Positions 36,997 to 46,595 are shown, numbered from the stretch's first letter. The stretch is DNA of 64,000 nucleotides from Planctomycetota bacterium (GCA_025459175.1 JALORC010000007.1:1-64000); one strand, 5' to 3'. Numbers and translations: made by a program. The notes: generated from the letters alone by a model not told the origin.

Positions 36997-39573
36997 CTAC
37001 GCCTCGCGCAACGCCGCCGCCGGCCGCATGCGCGCGAACCGCCACGCCGGCTGCAATCCCGCCAGCACCGCCGCCGACACCGCCAGCAACACGGCCTCGA
37101 CGACCGCGCGCAACGGCACCGTCACCGCGATCAGCGACCAGCCGAAAGACACCCGATTGATCACGTGCGCGAGCACCTGCCCGAGCAGCGCGCCGAGCGG
37201 CACCGCCAGCAACCCCGCACACAGCCCGAGCAGCGCGGTCTGCCCGAGCACGACGACGGCGATCCGCGACGGCATCGCGCCGAGGCACCGCAGCAACCCG
37301 ATCTCGCGCCCCCGTTCGAGCTGCAGCGACGCGAACGCCGCGTAGATGCCGATGAACGCGACCGCGAGGCACAACAAGCGCATCACGCCGGTGATCGCGA
37401 ACGTGCGATCGAAGATCTGCAGCGACGACGAACGCAGCTCGCGCTGCTCGCGGAACTCCACCGCCTGGTCGCCCGCCGCGGCGGCGCGCGCGCGCAGCGC
37501 CGCCAGCATCACCATCGGGTCGCCGCCGGCTGCGCATTCGAACGAGAACGCGGTGATCGGCGACGGCGCATGGCGCTGCAGCCAGGCCCCACCGACGATG
37601 ATCTCGCCCCGTTCGTTGCTGTAGTCGCGATAGACGGCCGCGATCGGCAGCTCGACGGAACCGTTCGCGGTCGTCACCTGCAGTGAACCGCCGGCGGCGA
37701 GCCCCCAGCGGAACGCCAGCGGCTCGGAGACCCACGCGCCGTCGCCGCGTTCGATCGCACCACGCGCGGCGGCGCCGCCGTCGAGCAGCGGGAACGAGCG
37801 CGACCAGTTCGGCGTCGGCTGCACCCCGACGATGTCGATCCGTTCGTCGGCGCTGACGCGGCCACCGCGCACCGGCAGGATCGTGCGCCGATAGCTGGTC
37901 GCGGCCGCGACCCCCGGTGTGCCGGGCAGCGCTGCGGCGATCGCCGGCAGCAGCGGCTGCGTGCGTTCGTCGACACCACCCGGCACCGCGACGAACACGT
38001 CGCCGGGCAGCACCTGACCGAGCCAGTCGTCGACACTGTCGCGAAAACTGGTCACCAACGTCGCCATGCCGATCGTGGTCGCGATCGCGAGCACCATCGC
38101 CGCCATCGGCAGCGCCAGATGGTCGCGGGCCGCGGCGAGGCTGCGCACCACGTAGCGCACGAACGGACCGCTGCGGCCGAGCAGCGCGCCACATGCCGTG
38201 GTGAACCACCCCATCGCCATCGGCACCGCCGCCACCGCCGCCAGCACCAGCGCCAGCACGCCGAGGTAACCCTGCACCAGGCGATCGCCGACCGTCAGCA
38301 ACAGCACCGTCGCCAGCGCCCCGAGCCCGAAGGTCCAACGCAGCGCGCGCCGGGGCGATGCGCTCGCCGCCGCGGCGGCGCGCGCCGGCACCAGCACATC
38401 GCGCGCGCTGACGCGCGACGCGGCGAACGCCGGCCCGAGGCCGGCCAGCATCGCCACCGCACCGCCGATCGCGATGCAGGCGACGATCAACCACGGATCG
38501 AGCGCCACGTGCTGCAGCGAGAACGTCGCGTAGTGGTCGTTCAACGTGCGCACCAACGGCACCAGCAGCACATCGGCGGCGAATGCGCCGAGCGCGGCTC
38601 CGAGTGCGCTGCCGATCAGCCCGAGCGCGAGCGCTTCGCCGGCGACCACACGGCCGAGCTGGTGCCCCTGCACGCCGAGCGCGCGCAACACGCCGAACCA
38701 CGGCCGCCGCGCGGTCACCGAGAGTCGCATCGTCTCGTGCACCAGGAACGCGCCGACCACCAGCGACAGCAGACTCAGCGCGGTCAGGTTGATGCGGAAG
38801 CCGCGCGCCAGCTGCGCGAGACCGGTCTGTTGCACACCGGCGGCTTCGATGCGCACCGCCGGGCCGAGCCGTTCGCGCACCGCAGCCAACACGCGCGCGA
38901 CGGCGGGCTCGCCATCGGCGATGCCATCGAGCCGCAGATCGAGCCGATCGATGCGATCGGGTCGCCCGCTCCATTCCTGCGCGGTCGCGATGTCGACCAG
39001 CAGCACGTCGTCGAGTCCGGATGCGACCGGACCGGTGACTTCGAGCACACCGACGCAGCGCGCGGCGAACGGCCGCCCGCCGACGGTGATCGGCAGCTCC
39101 GCCCCGCTGCGCAGTTCGAGCCGCTGCAGCAAGGCCGGCGTCGCCACGAAGGCTCCCGGCCTGGTGACCAGCGCGTTGACCGGCAGCGCCGCGTCGGGCC
39201 CGGCCCCCGACCACGGCCGCAGGCCGACGTCGGCGAACGGGTCGACGCCGAGCACGCGCAACACGGTGCGCTCCGCGCGTTCGCTCGCGCGCGCGATCGC
39301 CTGCACCGACGGCGCCATGCGCTCGCTGCCGACCGCGCCGACCAGCGCCGCGTAGTCGGCGACCGGGATGCCGTTCGGGCCGGCGGTCACGGTGTGCGTC
39401 GCGGTGCCGGCGACGGTCTGCAGCGTGCGATCGAACGCCCGCTCGGCCGTGCGCTGCGCGCTCTGCATCGCGACCAGCAGCGCCACGCCGGCGGCGATGC
39501 CGAGCAACGTCAGCAGGGACTGCAGCGGATGGCGGACGTGATGGCGCAGTCCGCAGCGCAGCAACAGCTTCAT
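36997..39573 (-). CDS. ABC transporter permease with two FtsX domains (AttFG-like)
   Basis: 858 residues. The first helix (LLRCGLRHHVRHPLQSLLTLLGIAAGVALLVAMQSA) is followed by a MacB-PCD-like extracytoplasmic domain (about 40-260) and an FtsX block (about 265-420). A second FtsX unit closes the protein (FAITGVMRLLCLAVAFIGIY onward). The length and double layout fit the fused AttF/AttG-type or LolC/E-like permeases that move lipids or lipoproteins out of the inner membrane. The start overlaps the ATPase stop (ATGA). It has no following AttH gene, unlike typical operons of this type. Confidence 0.9.
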   Translation of the reverse strand: MKLLLRCGLRHHVRHPLQSLLTLLGIAAGVALLVAMQSAQRTAERAFDRTLQTVAGTATHTVTAGPNGIPVADYAALVGAVGSERMAPSVQAIARASERAERTVLRVLGVDPFADVGLRPWSGAGPDAALPVNALVTRPGAFVATPALLQRLELRSGAELPITVGGRPFAARCVGVLEVTGPVASGLDDVLLVDIATAQEWSGRPDRIDRLDLRLDGIADGEPAVARVLAAVRERLGPAVRIEAAGVQQTGLAQLARGFRINLTALSLLSLVVGAFLVHETMRLSVTARRPWFGVLRALGVQGHQLGRVVAGEALALGLIGSALGAALGAFAADVLLVPLVRTLNDHYATFSLQHVALDPWLIVACIAIGGAVAMLAGLGPAFAASRVSARDVLVPARAAAAASASPRRALRWTFGLGALATVLLLTVGDRLVQGYLGVLALVLAAVAAVPMAMGWFTTACGALLGRSGPFVRYVVRSLAAARDHLALPMAAMVLAIATTIGMATLVTSFRDSVDDWLGQVLPGDVFVAVPGGVDERTQPLLPAIAAALPGTPGVAAATSYRRTILPVRGGRVSADERIDIVGVQPTPNWSRSFPLLDGGAAARGAIERGDGAWVSEPLAFRWGLAAGGSLQVTTANGSVELPIAAVYRDYSNERGEIIVGGAWLQRHAPSPITAFSFECAAGGDPMVMLAALRARAAAAGDQAVEFREQRELRSSSLQIFDRTFAITGVMRLLCLAVAFIGIYAAFASLQLERGREIGLLRCLGAMPSRIAVVVLGQTALLGLCAGLLAVPLGALLGQVLAHVINRVSFGWSLIAVTVPLRAVVEAVLLAVSAAVLAGLQPAWRFARMRPAAALREA

Positions 39574-40268
39574 GCGGAGGCTCCGGCCTCGGCGTGCAAC
39601 AGACCGCCCTCGAGCCGCACGCGGCGATCGCAGCTGGCGGCCGCGGCAGCGCTGTGCGTGACCACCACCAGCGCGCAGCCGTGTTCGCGCCGCAGCTCGT
39701 GCAGCAGGTCGAGCACCAGCACCGCGGCGCGGTCGTCGAGGTTGCCGGTCGGTTCGTCGCACAACAACAGCCGCGGCTCGCCGCACAGCGCGCGCGCCAC
39801 CGCGACCCGCTGCTGTTCGCCACCCGACAGCACGTCGGGCCACGCCTGCGCCCGATCGGCCAGCCCGACCCGTTGCAGAATGCGTTGCACGCGCGGCGCC
39901 GCGTCGTGCGGCTTCACGCCGGCCAGCTCGAGCGGCAGCGCGATGTTCTCGGCGACGGTCAACGTCGGCAGCAGGTGGAACGCCTGGAACACGAAGCCGA
40001 GCTGCTGGCTGCGCAACGTGGCGCGCGCACGTTCGTCGGCGGCACCGACATCGACGCCGCAGGTCATCACCGAGCCGCGATCGACGTCGTCGATGCCGGC
40101 GATCAGGTTGAGCAGCGTCGACTTGCCCGAACCACTGCGCCCGAGCACCGCGACCGCCTCGCCCGGCGCGATGTCGAGGTCGACACCGGCCAGCACCGTG
40201 CGCACGGTGCCGCCCTCGCGCACGGACTTGTGGACGGCACGCAGGCGGACGAGCGGTTCGGCTGGCAT
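39570..40268 (-). CDS. ABC transporter ATPase (LolD/AttE-like)
   Basis: 232 residues from MPAEPLVRLRAVHKSVREGG; an ATG three codons earlier (MAPMPAE) is possible. Walker A GRSGSGKST (about 41-49), Q loop FVFQAFHLLPTLTVAEN, signature LSGGEQQRVAVARAL and Walker B LLLCDEPTGNLD are all intact. It belongs to the MacB/LolD group that energises FtsX-type permeases. It overlaps the permease by 4 nt. The two-block element at 40261-40306 covers its start, as for the AttH-like gene. Confidence 0.95.
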   Translation of the reverse strand: MPAEPLVRLRAVHKSVREGGTVRTVLAGVDLDIAPGEAVAVLGRSGSGKSTLLNLIAGIDDVDRGSVMTCGVDVGAADERARATLRSQQLGFVFQAFHLLPTLTVAENIALPLELAGVKPHDAAPRVQRILQRVGLADRAQAWPDVLSGGEQQRVAVARALCGEPRLLLCDEPTGNLDDRAAVLVLDLLHELRREHGCALVVVTHSAAAAASCDRRVRLEGGLLHAEAGASA

Positions 40269-40306
40269 CGGCGCCATGTTCGCAGACGGCGGTCCGCAAG
40301 GATGCA
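40261..40306 (-). promoter_or_regulatory. Two-block element B, upstream of the ABC ATPase gene
   Basis: On the gene strand: TTGCATCC, 11 nt, CGTCTGCGAACATGG and CGCCGATGCC with the start codon. It has the same length and the same position relative to ATG as element A at 26231-26276. TTGCAT and TGCGAA are 17 bp apart. Confidence 0.6.
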
Positions 40307-40391
40307 ATCTTGTCGCGGCCACATCACCGCAGAATCCGGCCAGGCCGTCCCCGCTGCATGATGAAGGACAAGTGCAGCGCCACTCCGCACC

Positions 40392-41897
40392 ATGAACCCC
40401 ATGCGCAAGAACCATCTGCTGGCGAGCCTGCTCGCCGCCGCGTCCCCTCTCGCCGCCCAGTACGGCTTCCACCTCGACAAGGTCACCGCCGGCACGCTCG
40501 GCCAGGACCTCGACCTGCAGGTCCGCAATGCACCGGCCAACTACCCGTGCCTCGTGATCCCGAGCTTCACCGCCGGCCCCACGCCGCTGTCGCTGCTCGA
40601 CCCGACCGATCCACGCGCGCTCGAGGTCGGCATCGACCTGCTGAGCAACCTCGCGGTGTTCCTGACCAGCCCGACCGGCACCGGCACTCTGTCGACGCTG
40701 TTGCCGAACAGCCCTTCGTTCCAGGGCGCCGAGCTGCGCTGGCAGGCAGCGACGTTCCCCGGGATGACGACGACCATCGACCAGCTCAGCAATCCGGTGA
40801 CGTCCCAGGTCGGCCAGGCCGGCATCCCTTCGGCGCTGACCAGTCCGCTCTTGGTCGCGCGCGCCGGCGCCACGGCGTGCTGGAACCGCGTGCGCAACGG
40901 CGGCGCCGGGGACCTGCTGCTGGTCAGTGGCGCCACCACCGAGTTCTTCCAGTTCCGCACGCTCGACGCGGCAGCCGGCCCGACCATGGTGACGCCGCGC
41001 GCACTCCATGCCGCGGCGACGCTGAACGACGGCCGCGTGTTGTTCACCGGCGGCGTCGACAGCACCGGCGTGACCACCGCCTGTGAGATCTACGACCCGG
41101 CCAGCAACACCTTCACCGCGGTCGCCGGCCTGACCGGGCTGCGCGCCGGCCACGCCGCGGCGACGCTGGCCGATGGTCGCGTGATGGTGGTCGGTGGCAC
41201 CACCAACTTCACCGACCTGACCACGGCAATCACGGCCGTGCTCAACACGACCGAGATCTACAACCCGACGACCAACACGTGGACCGCAGGTCCCAACATC
41301 GGCGGCCGCCGGCTGGTGCCGTCGCTGACGCGGCTGTCGACCGGCCGGCTGTTGATCGCAGGCGGCATCGAGGTGTCGCTGCTGTTCGGCATCCCGATCG
41401 CACTGACCTCGACCAACAAGGCCCAGCTCTACAACCCGACCACCAACAGCTGGTCGAACGCGCCGAACATGCCGAACGGCCGCGCCTACCACCAGGACAA
41501 CGTGGTCACGCTCGCCGACGGTCGCGTGCTGCTGTCGGGCGGCGTGCTGGTGCCGGATCTGCTGAACGCGGCGAACGCGGCGTCGATCGCCGGTGCCGAT
41601 CTCTACGACCCGATCGGCAATGCGTGGCTCGGCACGACGATGAGCCGCGCGCGCACCGGCCACGCCGCGGTGCGGCTGCCCGACAACCGCGTGCTGGTCA
41701 GCGGCGGCGCCGAGGGTCTGGTGTCGGCCGCGGTCACGCTCGCCGCGGTCGCGACGTTCGATCCGGCGACCAACACCTGGACCGATCAGGCGCCGATGAC
41801 GGTCGCGCGCGCCGGCCATGTGGCCGCGGTGCTGCCGGATGGCATGCTGGTGCTGCTCGGCGGCAGCGGCACGTCGAGCGAAGCGATCCACTTCTGA
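40392..41897 (+). CDS. Secreted kelch-repeat protein with N-terminal module
   Basis: 501 residues with a signal peptide (MRKNHLLASLLAAASPLAAQ). Residues ~30-150 resemble the secreted-protein module of this window, here at the N terminus (YPCLVIPSFTAGPTPL, LLDPTDPRALEVG, LPNSPSFQGAELRWQAA). Then come six kelch-type repeats (about 195-500), for example AAATLNDGRVLFTGGVDS and YDPASNTFTAVAGL. It should be extracellular or surface bound. The gene is 123 bp from the divergent ABC ATPase gene. Confidence 0.82.
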   Translation: MNPMRKNHLLASLLAAASPLAAQYGFHLDKVTAGTLGQDLDLQVRNAPANYPCLVIPSFTAGPTPLSLLDPTDPRALEVGIDLLSNLAVFLTSPTGTGTLSTLLPNSPSFQGAELRWQAATFPGMTTTIDQLSNPVTSQVGQAGIPSALTSPLLVARAGATACWNRVRNGGAGDLLLVSGATTEFFQFRTLDAAAGPTMVTPRALHAAATLNDGRVLFTGGVDSTGVTTACEIYDPASNTFTAVAGLTGLRAGHAAATLADGRVMVVGGTTNFTDLTTAITAVLNTTEIYNPTTNTWTAGPNIGGRRLVPSLTRLSTGRLLIAGGIEVSLLFGIPIALTSTNKAQLYNPTTNSWSNAPNMPNGRAYHQDNVVTLADGRVLLSGGVLVPDLLNAANAASIAGADLYDPIGNAWLGTTMSRARTGHAAVRLPDNRVLVSGGAEGLVSAAVTLAAVATFDPATNTWTDQAPMTVARAGHVAAVLPDGMLVLLGGSGTSSEAIHF

Positions 41898-41913
41898 GCC
41901 CGCGGCGAGTGGC

Positions 41914-43059
41914 TCAGGCCAACAGTTCGCCGAGCCGCTCCGCGAACTGCTTGGCCGGCAGCACCAAGATGCCGCCATCGTTCAGGGCCCGGTCGCCGAG
42001 ATACACGGCACACGCACTGCGAATCGTCTGCTTGGCCAGCATCTCACGGAGCACTGCGCCACTTTCGCCGCGCCACCGCTCGCTCGCCTTCACTTCGATG
42101 CCGACCGCATGACGCGGCCCGCGCCAGACGAAGTCCACCTCGGCGCCGGCTCCGGTTCGATACCACTGCACCTCGCCGCCGGTCTGCGCGAACTGCATGT
42201 GCGCCCGCAACTCGTGCAGAACCCAGGTCTCCAGCAATGCGCCGCGCTCCTGTTCGTGCACCGACGCACGCATGCGTCCGGCCACGGCGCGCGCGACCCC
42301 GGCATCGAAGAAGTAGAAGCGCGGATGCGCAACCTCGCGGACCTTCAGACGCGGTTGCCAGGCTGGAACCATGACGCCGATCAGCGTGTCGACCAGGATC
42401 TGGAAGTACCGCTGCACGGTCGTCCTGGCCACCGCCGCTTCGTTGGCGACGTTGTTGGCCGACACCGATTGCCCGTTGAGCAACGCCGCGACCCGCAGAA
42501 AGCGCGCGAAGCCAGGCAGGTCTTTGGTGAGAGCTTCCTGCTGGATCTCCTGATGCACGTAGTTGGCCGCGTACGCCTCGAGCACGTCCTCGGCAGCCGC
42601 GGGCTCGCCACGAACCCCTGGCAACAAGCCGGTGCGCAGGATCTCGTCGATGGTCACCGAGAACCCGGTCTCGGCCATGGTCAGCGGAAAGAAGCCGCGA
42701 TTGACGACGCGACCGGCCAGCAGGTTGGCATCGAGGCGCTTCAGCTTGCGCGCACTCGAGCCACTCAGCGCGAACCGGTGACGCTTGCCGTGCGAGCTGA
42801 TCAGCGCCTGCACTTCGTCGAGCAGGGCGGGGACCTTCTGGACCTCGTCGACAACCACCCATGTGTCGGCGGGGAGCGCCTCGACCTCGCGACGGAACAG
42901 CGACGGCTCGCGCAGATAGCGGATGTACGTCTCACTCGGAACCAGGTCGCACCAGTGTGCCGATGGCAGCACTTGGCGAAGCCAGGTGGTCTTGCCGGTG
43001 GCGCGCGGGCCGAACAGGAAGAACGAGGTCACCGGCAGCTCGAGGCTCCTCCGATACAT
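41914..43059 (-). CDS. AAA ATPase with DUF4143 domain (COG1373-type), copy 1
   Basis: 381 residues. N-terminal AAA domain with Walker A GPRATGKTTW and Walker B VVVDEVQKVP. The DUF4143 region follows, with VEVQRYFQILVDT-like helices and a nuclease-like end YRTGAGAEVDFVW then HAVGIEVKA (PD-(D/E)xK-like). The start is the ATG giving MYRRSLELPV; the next in-frame ATG upstream would place the palindrome inside the gene. A palindrome ends 3 nt before this ATG. Such ATPases are mobile-looking singletons with unclear function. Confidence 0.85.
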   Translation of the reverse strand: MYRRSLELPVTSFFLFGPRATGKTTWLRQVLPSAHWCDLVPSETYIRYLREPSLFRREVEALPADTWVVVDEVQKVPALLDEVQALISSHGKRHRFALSGSSARKLKRLDANLLAGRVVNRGFFPLTMAETGFSVTIDEILRTGLLPGVRGEPAAAEDVLEAYAANYVHQEIQQEALTKDLPGFARFLRVAALLNGQSVSANNVANEAAVARTTVQRYFQILVDTLIGVMVPAWQPRLKVREVAHPRFYFFDAGVARAVAGRMRASVHEQERGALLETWVLHELRAHMQFAQTGGEVQWYRTGAGAEVDFVWRGPRHAVGIEVKASERWRGESGAVLREMLAKQTIRSACAVYLGDRALNDGGILVLPAKQFAERLGELLA

Positions 43060-43062
43060 GGT

Positions 43063-43087
43063 GGGCATTTTGCACGACAAAATGCCC
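43063..43087 (-). promoter_or_regulatory. Perfect palindrome 3 nt upstream of DUF4143 ATPase copy 1
   Basis: GGGCATTTTG and CAAAATGCCC flank a 5-nt centre (TCGTG on the gene strand). The spacer to the start codon is ACC. Probably an operator or 5'-UTR hairpin controlling the ATPase gene. Confidence 0.75.
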
Positions 43088-43144
43088 GCGATGTAGCGGA
43101 ATTGCACCGGCAATCGTTACATCCTTTCTGGCAACAACTTTCGA

Positions 43145-46100
43145 CTATCGCGCCCCGCGAATCTGCACCTCGAACGTGCCGCCGGCGGCGCCGATCACCA
43201 GTTCCGCCGGCTCGAGCGCCAGGGCGCTCACGGCCCCCGCGGCATCGCGCAGGCTGGCGGTGAGCTGATGGCGCCCGGGCGCTGGCAGCTGCAGCGACGC
43301 AGCACCCGCAGCACAATCAGCCGCCATGCTCATGCGCTGGTAGCCGGGGATCGAACCACCAGCGGCCGCCGAGTAGAGCTGCGGCTGTGCCCGCGCCAGC
43401 ACGTCGTCGACCGCGGTCAGCTCGAGTCGCAGCGTGTGACCGGCCGGCACCTGGTAGCCCTCGGCGCGCAAGCGGACCGGGATCCCCGGTTCGAGCTCGA
43501 TCGCCTGGTCGGCGACCACTCCGCGCACGATGCGGTCGCGAAACCCGTTGAGCCGCACCAGCACATCGAGCGGCTGCACGGTGGCGAACATGACCGTGGC
43601 GTTCTCCACCTGCCAGCACAGATCCGCGGGGCGGTCACCCTCGAGCACCCCGATCACCCCCACCCCGATTCTCTCCGGCAGGCGCCGAGCAGTCGTAGCC
43701 TGCGGCAGGGTGATCACGATGGTGCGTATGCCGGGCACAGCGATCTGCTGCAAGCGAGGTTCGGCGTTGCGCTGGCCGTCGGCGACGACGACATCAGAGA
43801 CCACGTGCAGAGGTCGATGCAGACCGCGCGCCCAGACCTCGACCCGGTAGCGGCCCGGGGCCACCGCGGGCCAGACGAACTCCTTCTCCCACGGCGCGTG
43901 GCTCACGAACCCTGACTCACGTGCCATGCGCGCATCCAGTTCGGAACTGAAGAGACCGGCACCCGTCAGTGAGTGCTCGGCGTTCGTGGGCACCAGCAGC
44001 AGCACCTGACAGGACGCGGCGATCCGACTTTCGGCAATGACGGAAGAACGCACCGAACCACCGTGCTGTAGTTCGATTCGCAGGTCCCGATCGCCGGCGC
44101 GGAACCGCCGCGGTGGCACCGGCACGAACCGGTTCGCCGTCGTCACGACCAGCCGCATCGCCCCGCTCGGCACACTGCCGAACAGTGCGAAGGCGCCATC
44201 CGGACGCAGCCGGCCCCGCAGCGACACGAAGCGCCACGCCTCGATCGCAGCTTCCGTCGCGACTTCTACCCGGAGATCGACATCGGGTGGCAACGGCACA
44301 CCAGCGGGTGCAACCAACTGGCCCGCGACGACGATCGGCTCGGGCTCGAGCACGAGGCTGCCGAGTTCGTGGCTGCCAGCGGTCAGGTCGCATTCGCCGC
44401 GCCAGGTCGCGCAGGTGCCCGTATCGCCTTCCGCGGGAGCGAACGGATAGATGCGCAGTTCCTGTAGGCGCTGATTGCGCCAACCAGCACTGCATGGCAC
44501 GGCAAAGCAACCGTCACCGTCGGTGGTGCCGCGCAAGCTCGGCAGCTCGCGGCCGGCCGCAGTCGCCTTGATCGTGACCACGGTGGCAGCGAGCGGCTGT
44601 CCCTGCTGCACGAGCCGGCCCAGCAACACCGGCACCGGATCTGGCTGCTGGTGCACGTCCACCCGCTCTCCCGGCACCCTCGGTCCGATCACGATCGGTG
44701 GCGACTCCGGCGGAACGCCATCGCGGTAGACCTGCCACGAACGACCGAGCGCAACGCGCGGGAAGTCCGCGACTCCGGTGGAGTCGGTGGTCACACGGAA
44801 CGCGCGATCGCTCGCACCTTCGTGTTCGCGTAGCACCCACTTCTCACCCACGACCGGCGCCCCTGCGGCATCGAGCACCGTGATCCGGAGCCAACCACTC
44901 GGCGGCAGGAACAGCACCATCGGTTGCTCCGGCAACGCATCGGCATCGATCTGCTGCGCGACTTCGATGCCTGGCAGATCGATCGTGATCGCCGCCGGCA
45001 GCGCCGAGCCACGCGGCGCAATGCGGTCGCTCCACGTCTGCACATGCCGCACCTGCGCCCAGCCATCGTCGTCGGTCTGCCCCAGTTCCTCGCGTCCGCG
45101 ACGCCCGTCCACTTCACGCGCCCGGAACGTTGCTGCGACCGGTACTCCGGCCACTGGCTGATGCTGCGCATCGAGCACTCGCACTGCGCAGTTTCGATCT
45201 CGCTGCAGCTGCAGTTCGTGCACGACCTCGGGTGCCGCCGAACGCGACAACCACAGCTCGCCGTAGTCGCCGCCGTGCTGCACGACACACAGCCAGAACC
45301 GATCGGTGCCCTGGCGGTCCGACCACGCCCACTGCGCGATGCCGCGGGCGTCGGTCCGCACGCGTTCGCCGAACGTGCCATACCAACCGACCGGGTCCCA
45401 GGTCAGCCGAAGCCTCTTCCCGACCTCGAGGTCCGAGGCGGCGGCGGCCGCGGCGACCGCTGCCGGCATGCCGTAGAACACATCGACGTCCGAAACCGGA
45501 ACGCGATCGATGCCGCGCACCAGCAACTGCACACTCGGGCCGCTGGCGGCGAGCGGCTCTGCTTCACGCCGCTGCGGCGAGACGTCATCGGCCCGCTTCG
45601 CCGCGGCGTCAGTGCGCCCGCGTGATGATGCCGCGCTCGGCAACGCACCCGCCGCACGACCGACCTCGCCGGCTCGGGCAGCGACCGCAATCCCCTTGGA
45701 GCCTGCCGCATCCGTCGGTATCGCCACACTGCGCCAGAGCCACACACCCGCAACGAGCATTGCGCAGGCGACCAACACCGCGCCGAACAGCTTCGGCAGC
45801 ACCAGAACACCAGCACCACCGCCAGCGACCGCCGCCGAAGCACCGGTCCTCGCGACCGGCAGCTGCACCAGCGGCGCCAGCGCCGCGAGCCACGCGTCGC
45901 GGCCGCCGGGCCGACCGTCGAGCTTGCTGCGCAGCAGCTGCAGCGCGCGGCCGAGACGGGTCTTGATCGTCTTCACCGGTTCGCCCTGACGCGCCGCGAT
46001 CTCGCTCGGCGACAGCCCCTCGAACCAACGCAACCAGACCACCGAACCGTATGGCTCGCCGAGTCCACGCACCGCGGCGGCGATCGCCGCCTGCAGTTCG

Positions 46101-46387
46101 AGCCGCACCGCCGCTTCGTCCGGCGCCAACGGCAGCGGCGGCTCGACCTGTTGCTCGCGCCGGCGGCGACGCCCCTGCTGCCGCAGCAGATCCAGCGAGC
46201 AGGTGCGCACGACCGCGCGCAACCAACCGGCGAGCGAGCTCAGTTCGCGCGGCGGCCGGGTGAGCGCCACCACGTAGGCCTGCTGCACGGCGTCGTCGGC
46301 CAGCGCCTCGTCGGCGACCAGGTCGCGCGCCAGCCGGCGCAGGGCATCGCTGTGGGCGAACAGATCGTCGGCGGAGAACGCGGTCAT
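43145..46387 (-). CDS. ECF-type sigma factor fused to a membrane anchor and extracellular repeats
   Basis: 1080 residues. Residues 1-160 are a complete ECF sigma: region 2 (LARDLVADEALADDAVQQAYV) and region 4 (LRWFEGLSPSEIAARQGEPVKTIKTRLGRAL). A hydrophobic helix follows at about 200-220 (FGAVLVACAMLVAGVWLWRS). The remaining ~850 residues are beta-rich, with carboxypeptidase-regulatory or Ig-like repeats (for example DAAGAPVVGEKWVLRE, VLDAQHQPVAGVPVAATF). The sigma domain would be cytoplasmic and the repeats outside. The sigma factor may be membrane-tethered and released by proteolysis, which is inference. Confidence 0.85.
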   Translation of the reverse strand: MTAFSADDLFAHSDALRRLARDLVADEALADDAVQQAYVVALTRPPRELSSLAGWLRAVVRTCSLDLLRQQGRRRRREQQVEPPLPLAPDEAAVRLELQAAIAAAVRGLGEPYGSVVWLRWFEGLSPSEIAARQGEPVKTIKTRLGRALQLLRSKLDGRPGGRDAWLAALAPLVQLPVARTGASAAVAGGGAGVLVLPKLFGAVLVACAMLVAGVWLWRSVAIPTDAAGSKGIAVAARAGEVGRAAGALPSAASSRGRTDAAAKRADDVSPQRREAEPLAASGPSVQLLVRGIDRVPVSDVDVFYGMPAAVAAAAAASDLEVGKRLRLTWDPVGWYGTFGERVRTDARGIAQWAWSDRQGTDRFWLCVVQHGGDYGELWLSRSAAPEVVHELQLQRDRNCAVRVLDAQHQPVAGVPVAATFRAREVDGRRGREELGQTDDDGWAQVRHVQTWSDRIAPRGSALPAAITIDLPGIEVAQQIDADALPEQPMVLFLPPSGWLRITVLDAAGAPVVGEKWVLREHEGASDRAFRVTTDSTGVADFPRVALGRSWQVYRDGVPPESPPIVIGPRVPGERVDVHQQPDPVPVLLGRLVQQGQPLAATVVTIKATAAGRELPSLRGTTDGDGCFAVPCSAGWRNQRLQELRIYPFAPAEGDTGTCATWRGECDLTAGSHELGSLVLEPEPIVVAGQLVAPAGVPLPPDVDLRVEVATEAAIEAWRFVSLRGRLRPDGAFALFGSVPSGAMRLVVTTANRFVPVPPRRFRAGDRDLRIELQHGGSVRSSVIAESRIAASCQVLLLVPTNAEHSLTGAGLFSSELDARMARESGFVSHAPWEKEFVWPAVAPGRYRVEVWARGLHRPLHVVSDVVVADGQRNAEPRLQQIAVPGIRTIVITLPQATTARRLPERIGVGVIGVLEGDRPADLCWQVENATVMFATVQPLDVLVRLNGFRDRIVRGVVADQAIELEPGIPVRLRAEGYQVPAGHTLRLELTAVDDVLARAQPQLYSAAAGGSIPGYQRMSMAADCAAGAASLQLPAPGRHQLTASLRDAAGAVSALALEPAELVIGAAGGTFEVQIRGAR

Positions 46388-46595
46388 GGTGGCAGAACGT
46401 CACCGAGCCGCCGGCGACCTCACCATTCTGCGCGATCGGCGCCGGTCCGACGATCCAGGGCTCGCCGACGACAGGCCACACGGACAAGGCGGCAGCGAAT
46501 GGCGCGACTCCACACCCGGACGCCGACAGCGACGGGGCGCCGGTGCCCCTCGGCGTGGTCAGTGCGGCGAGTGGCAGCTCAGCGTCGCCCCTCCG

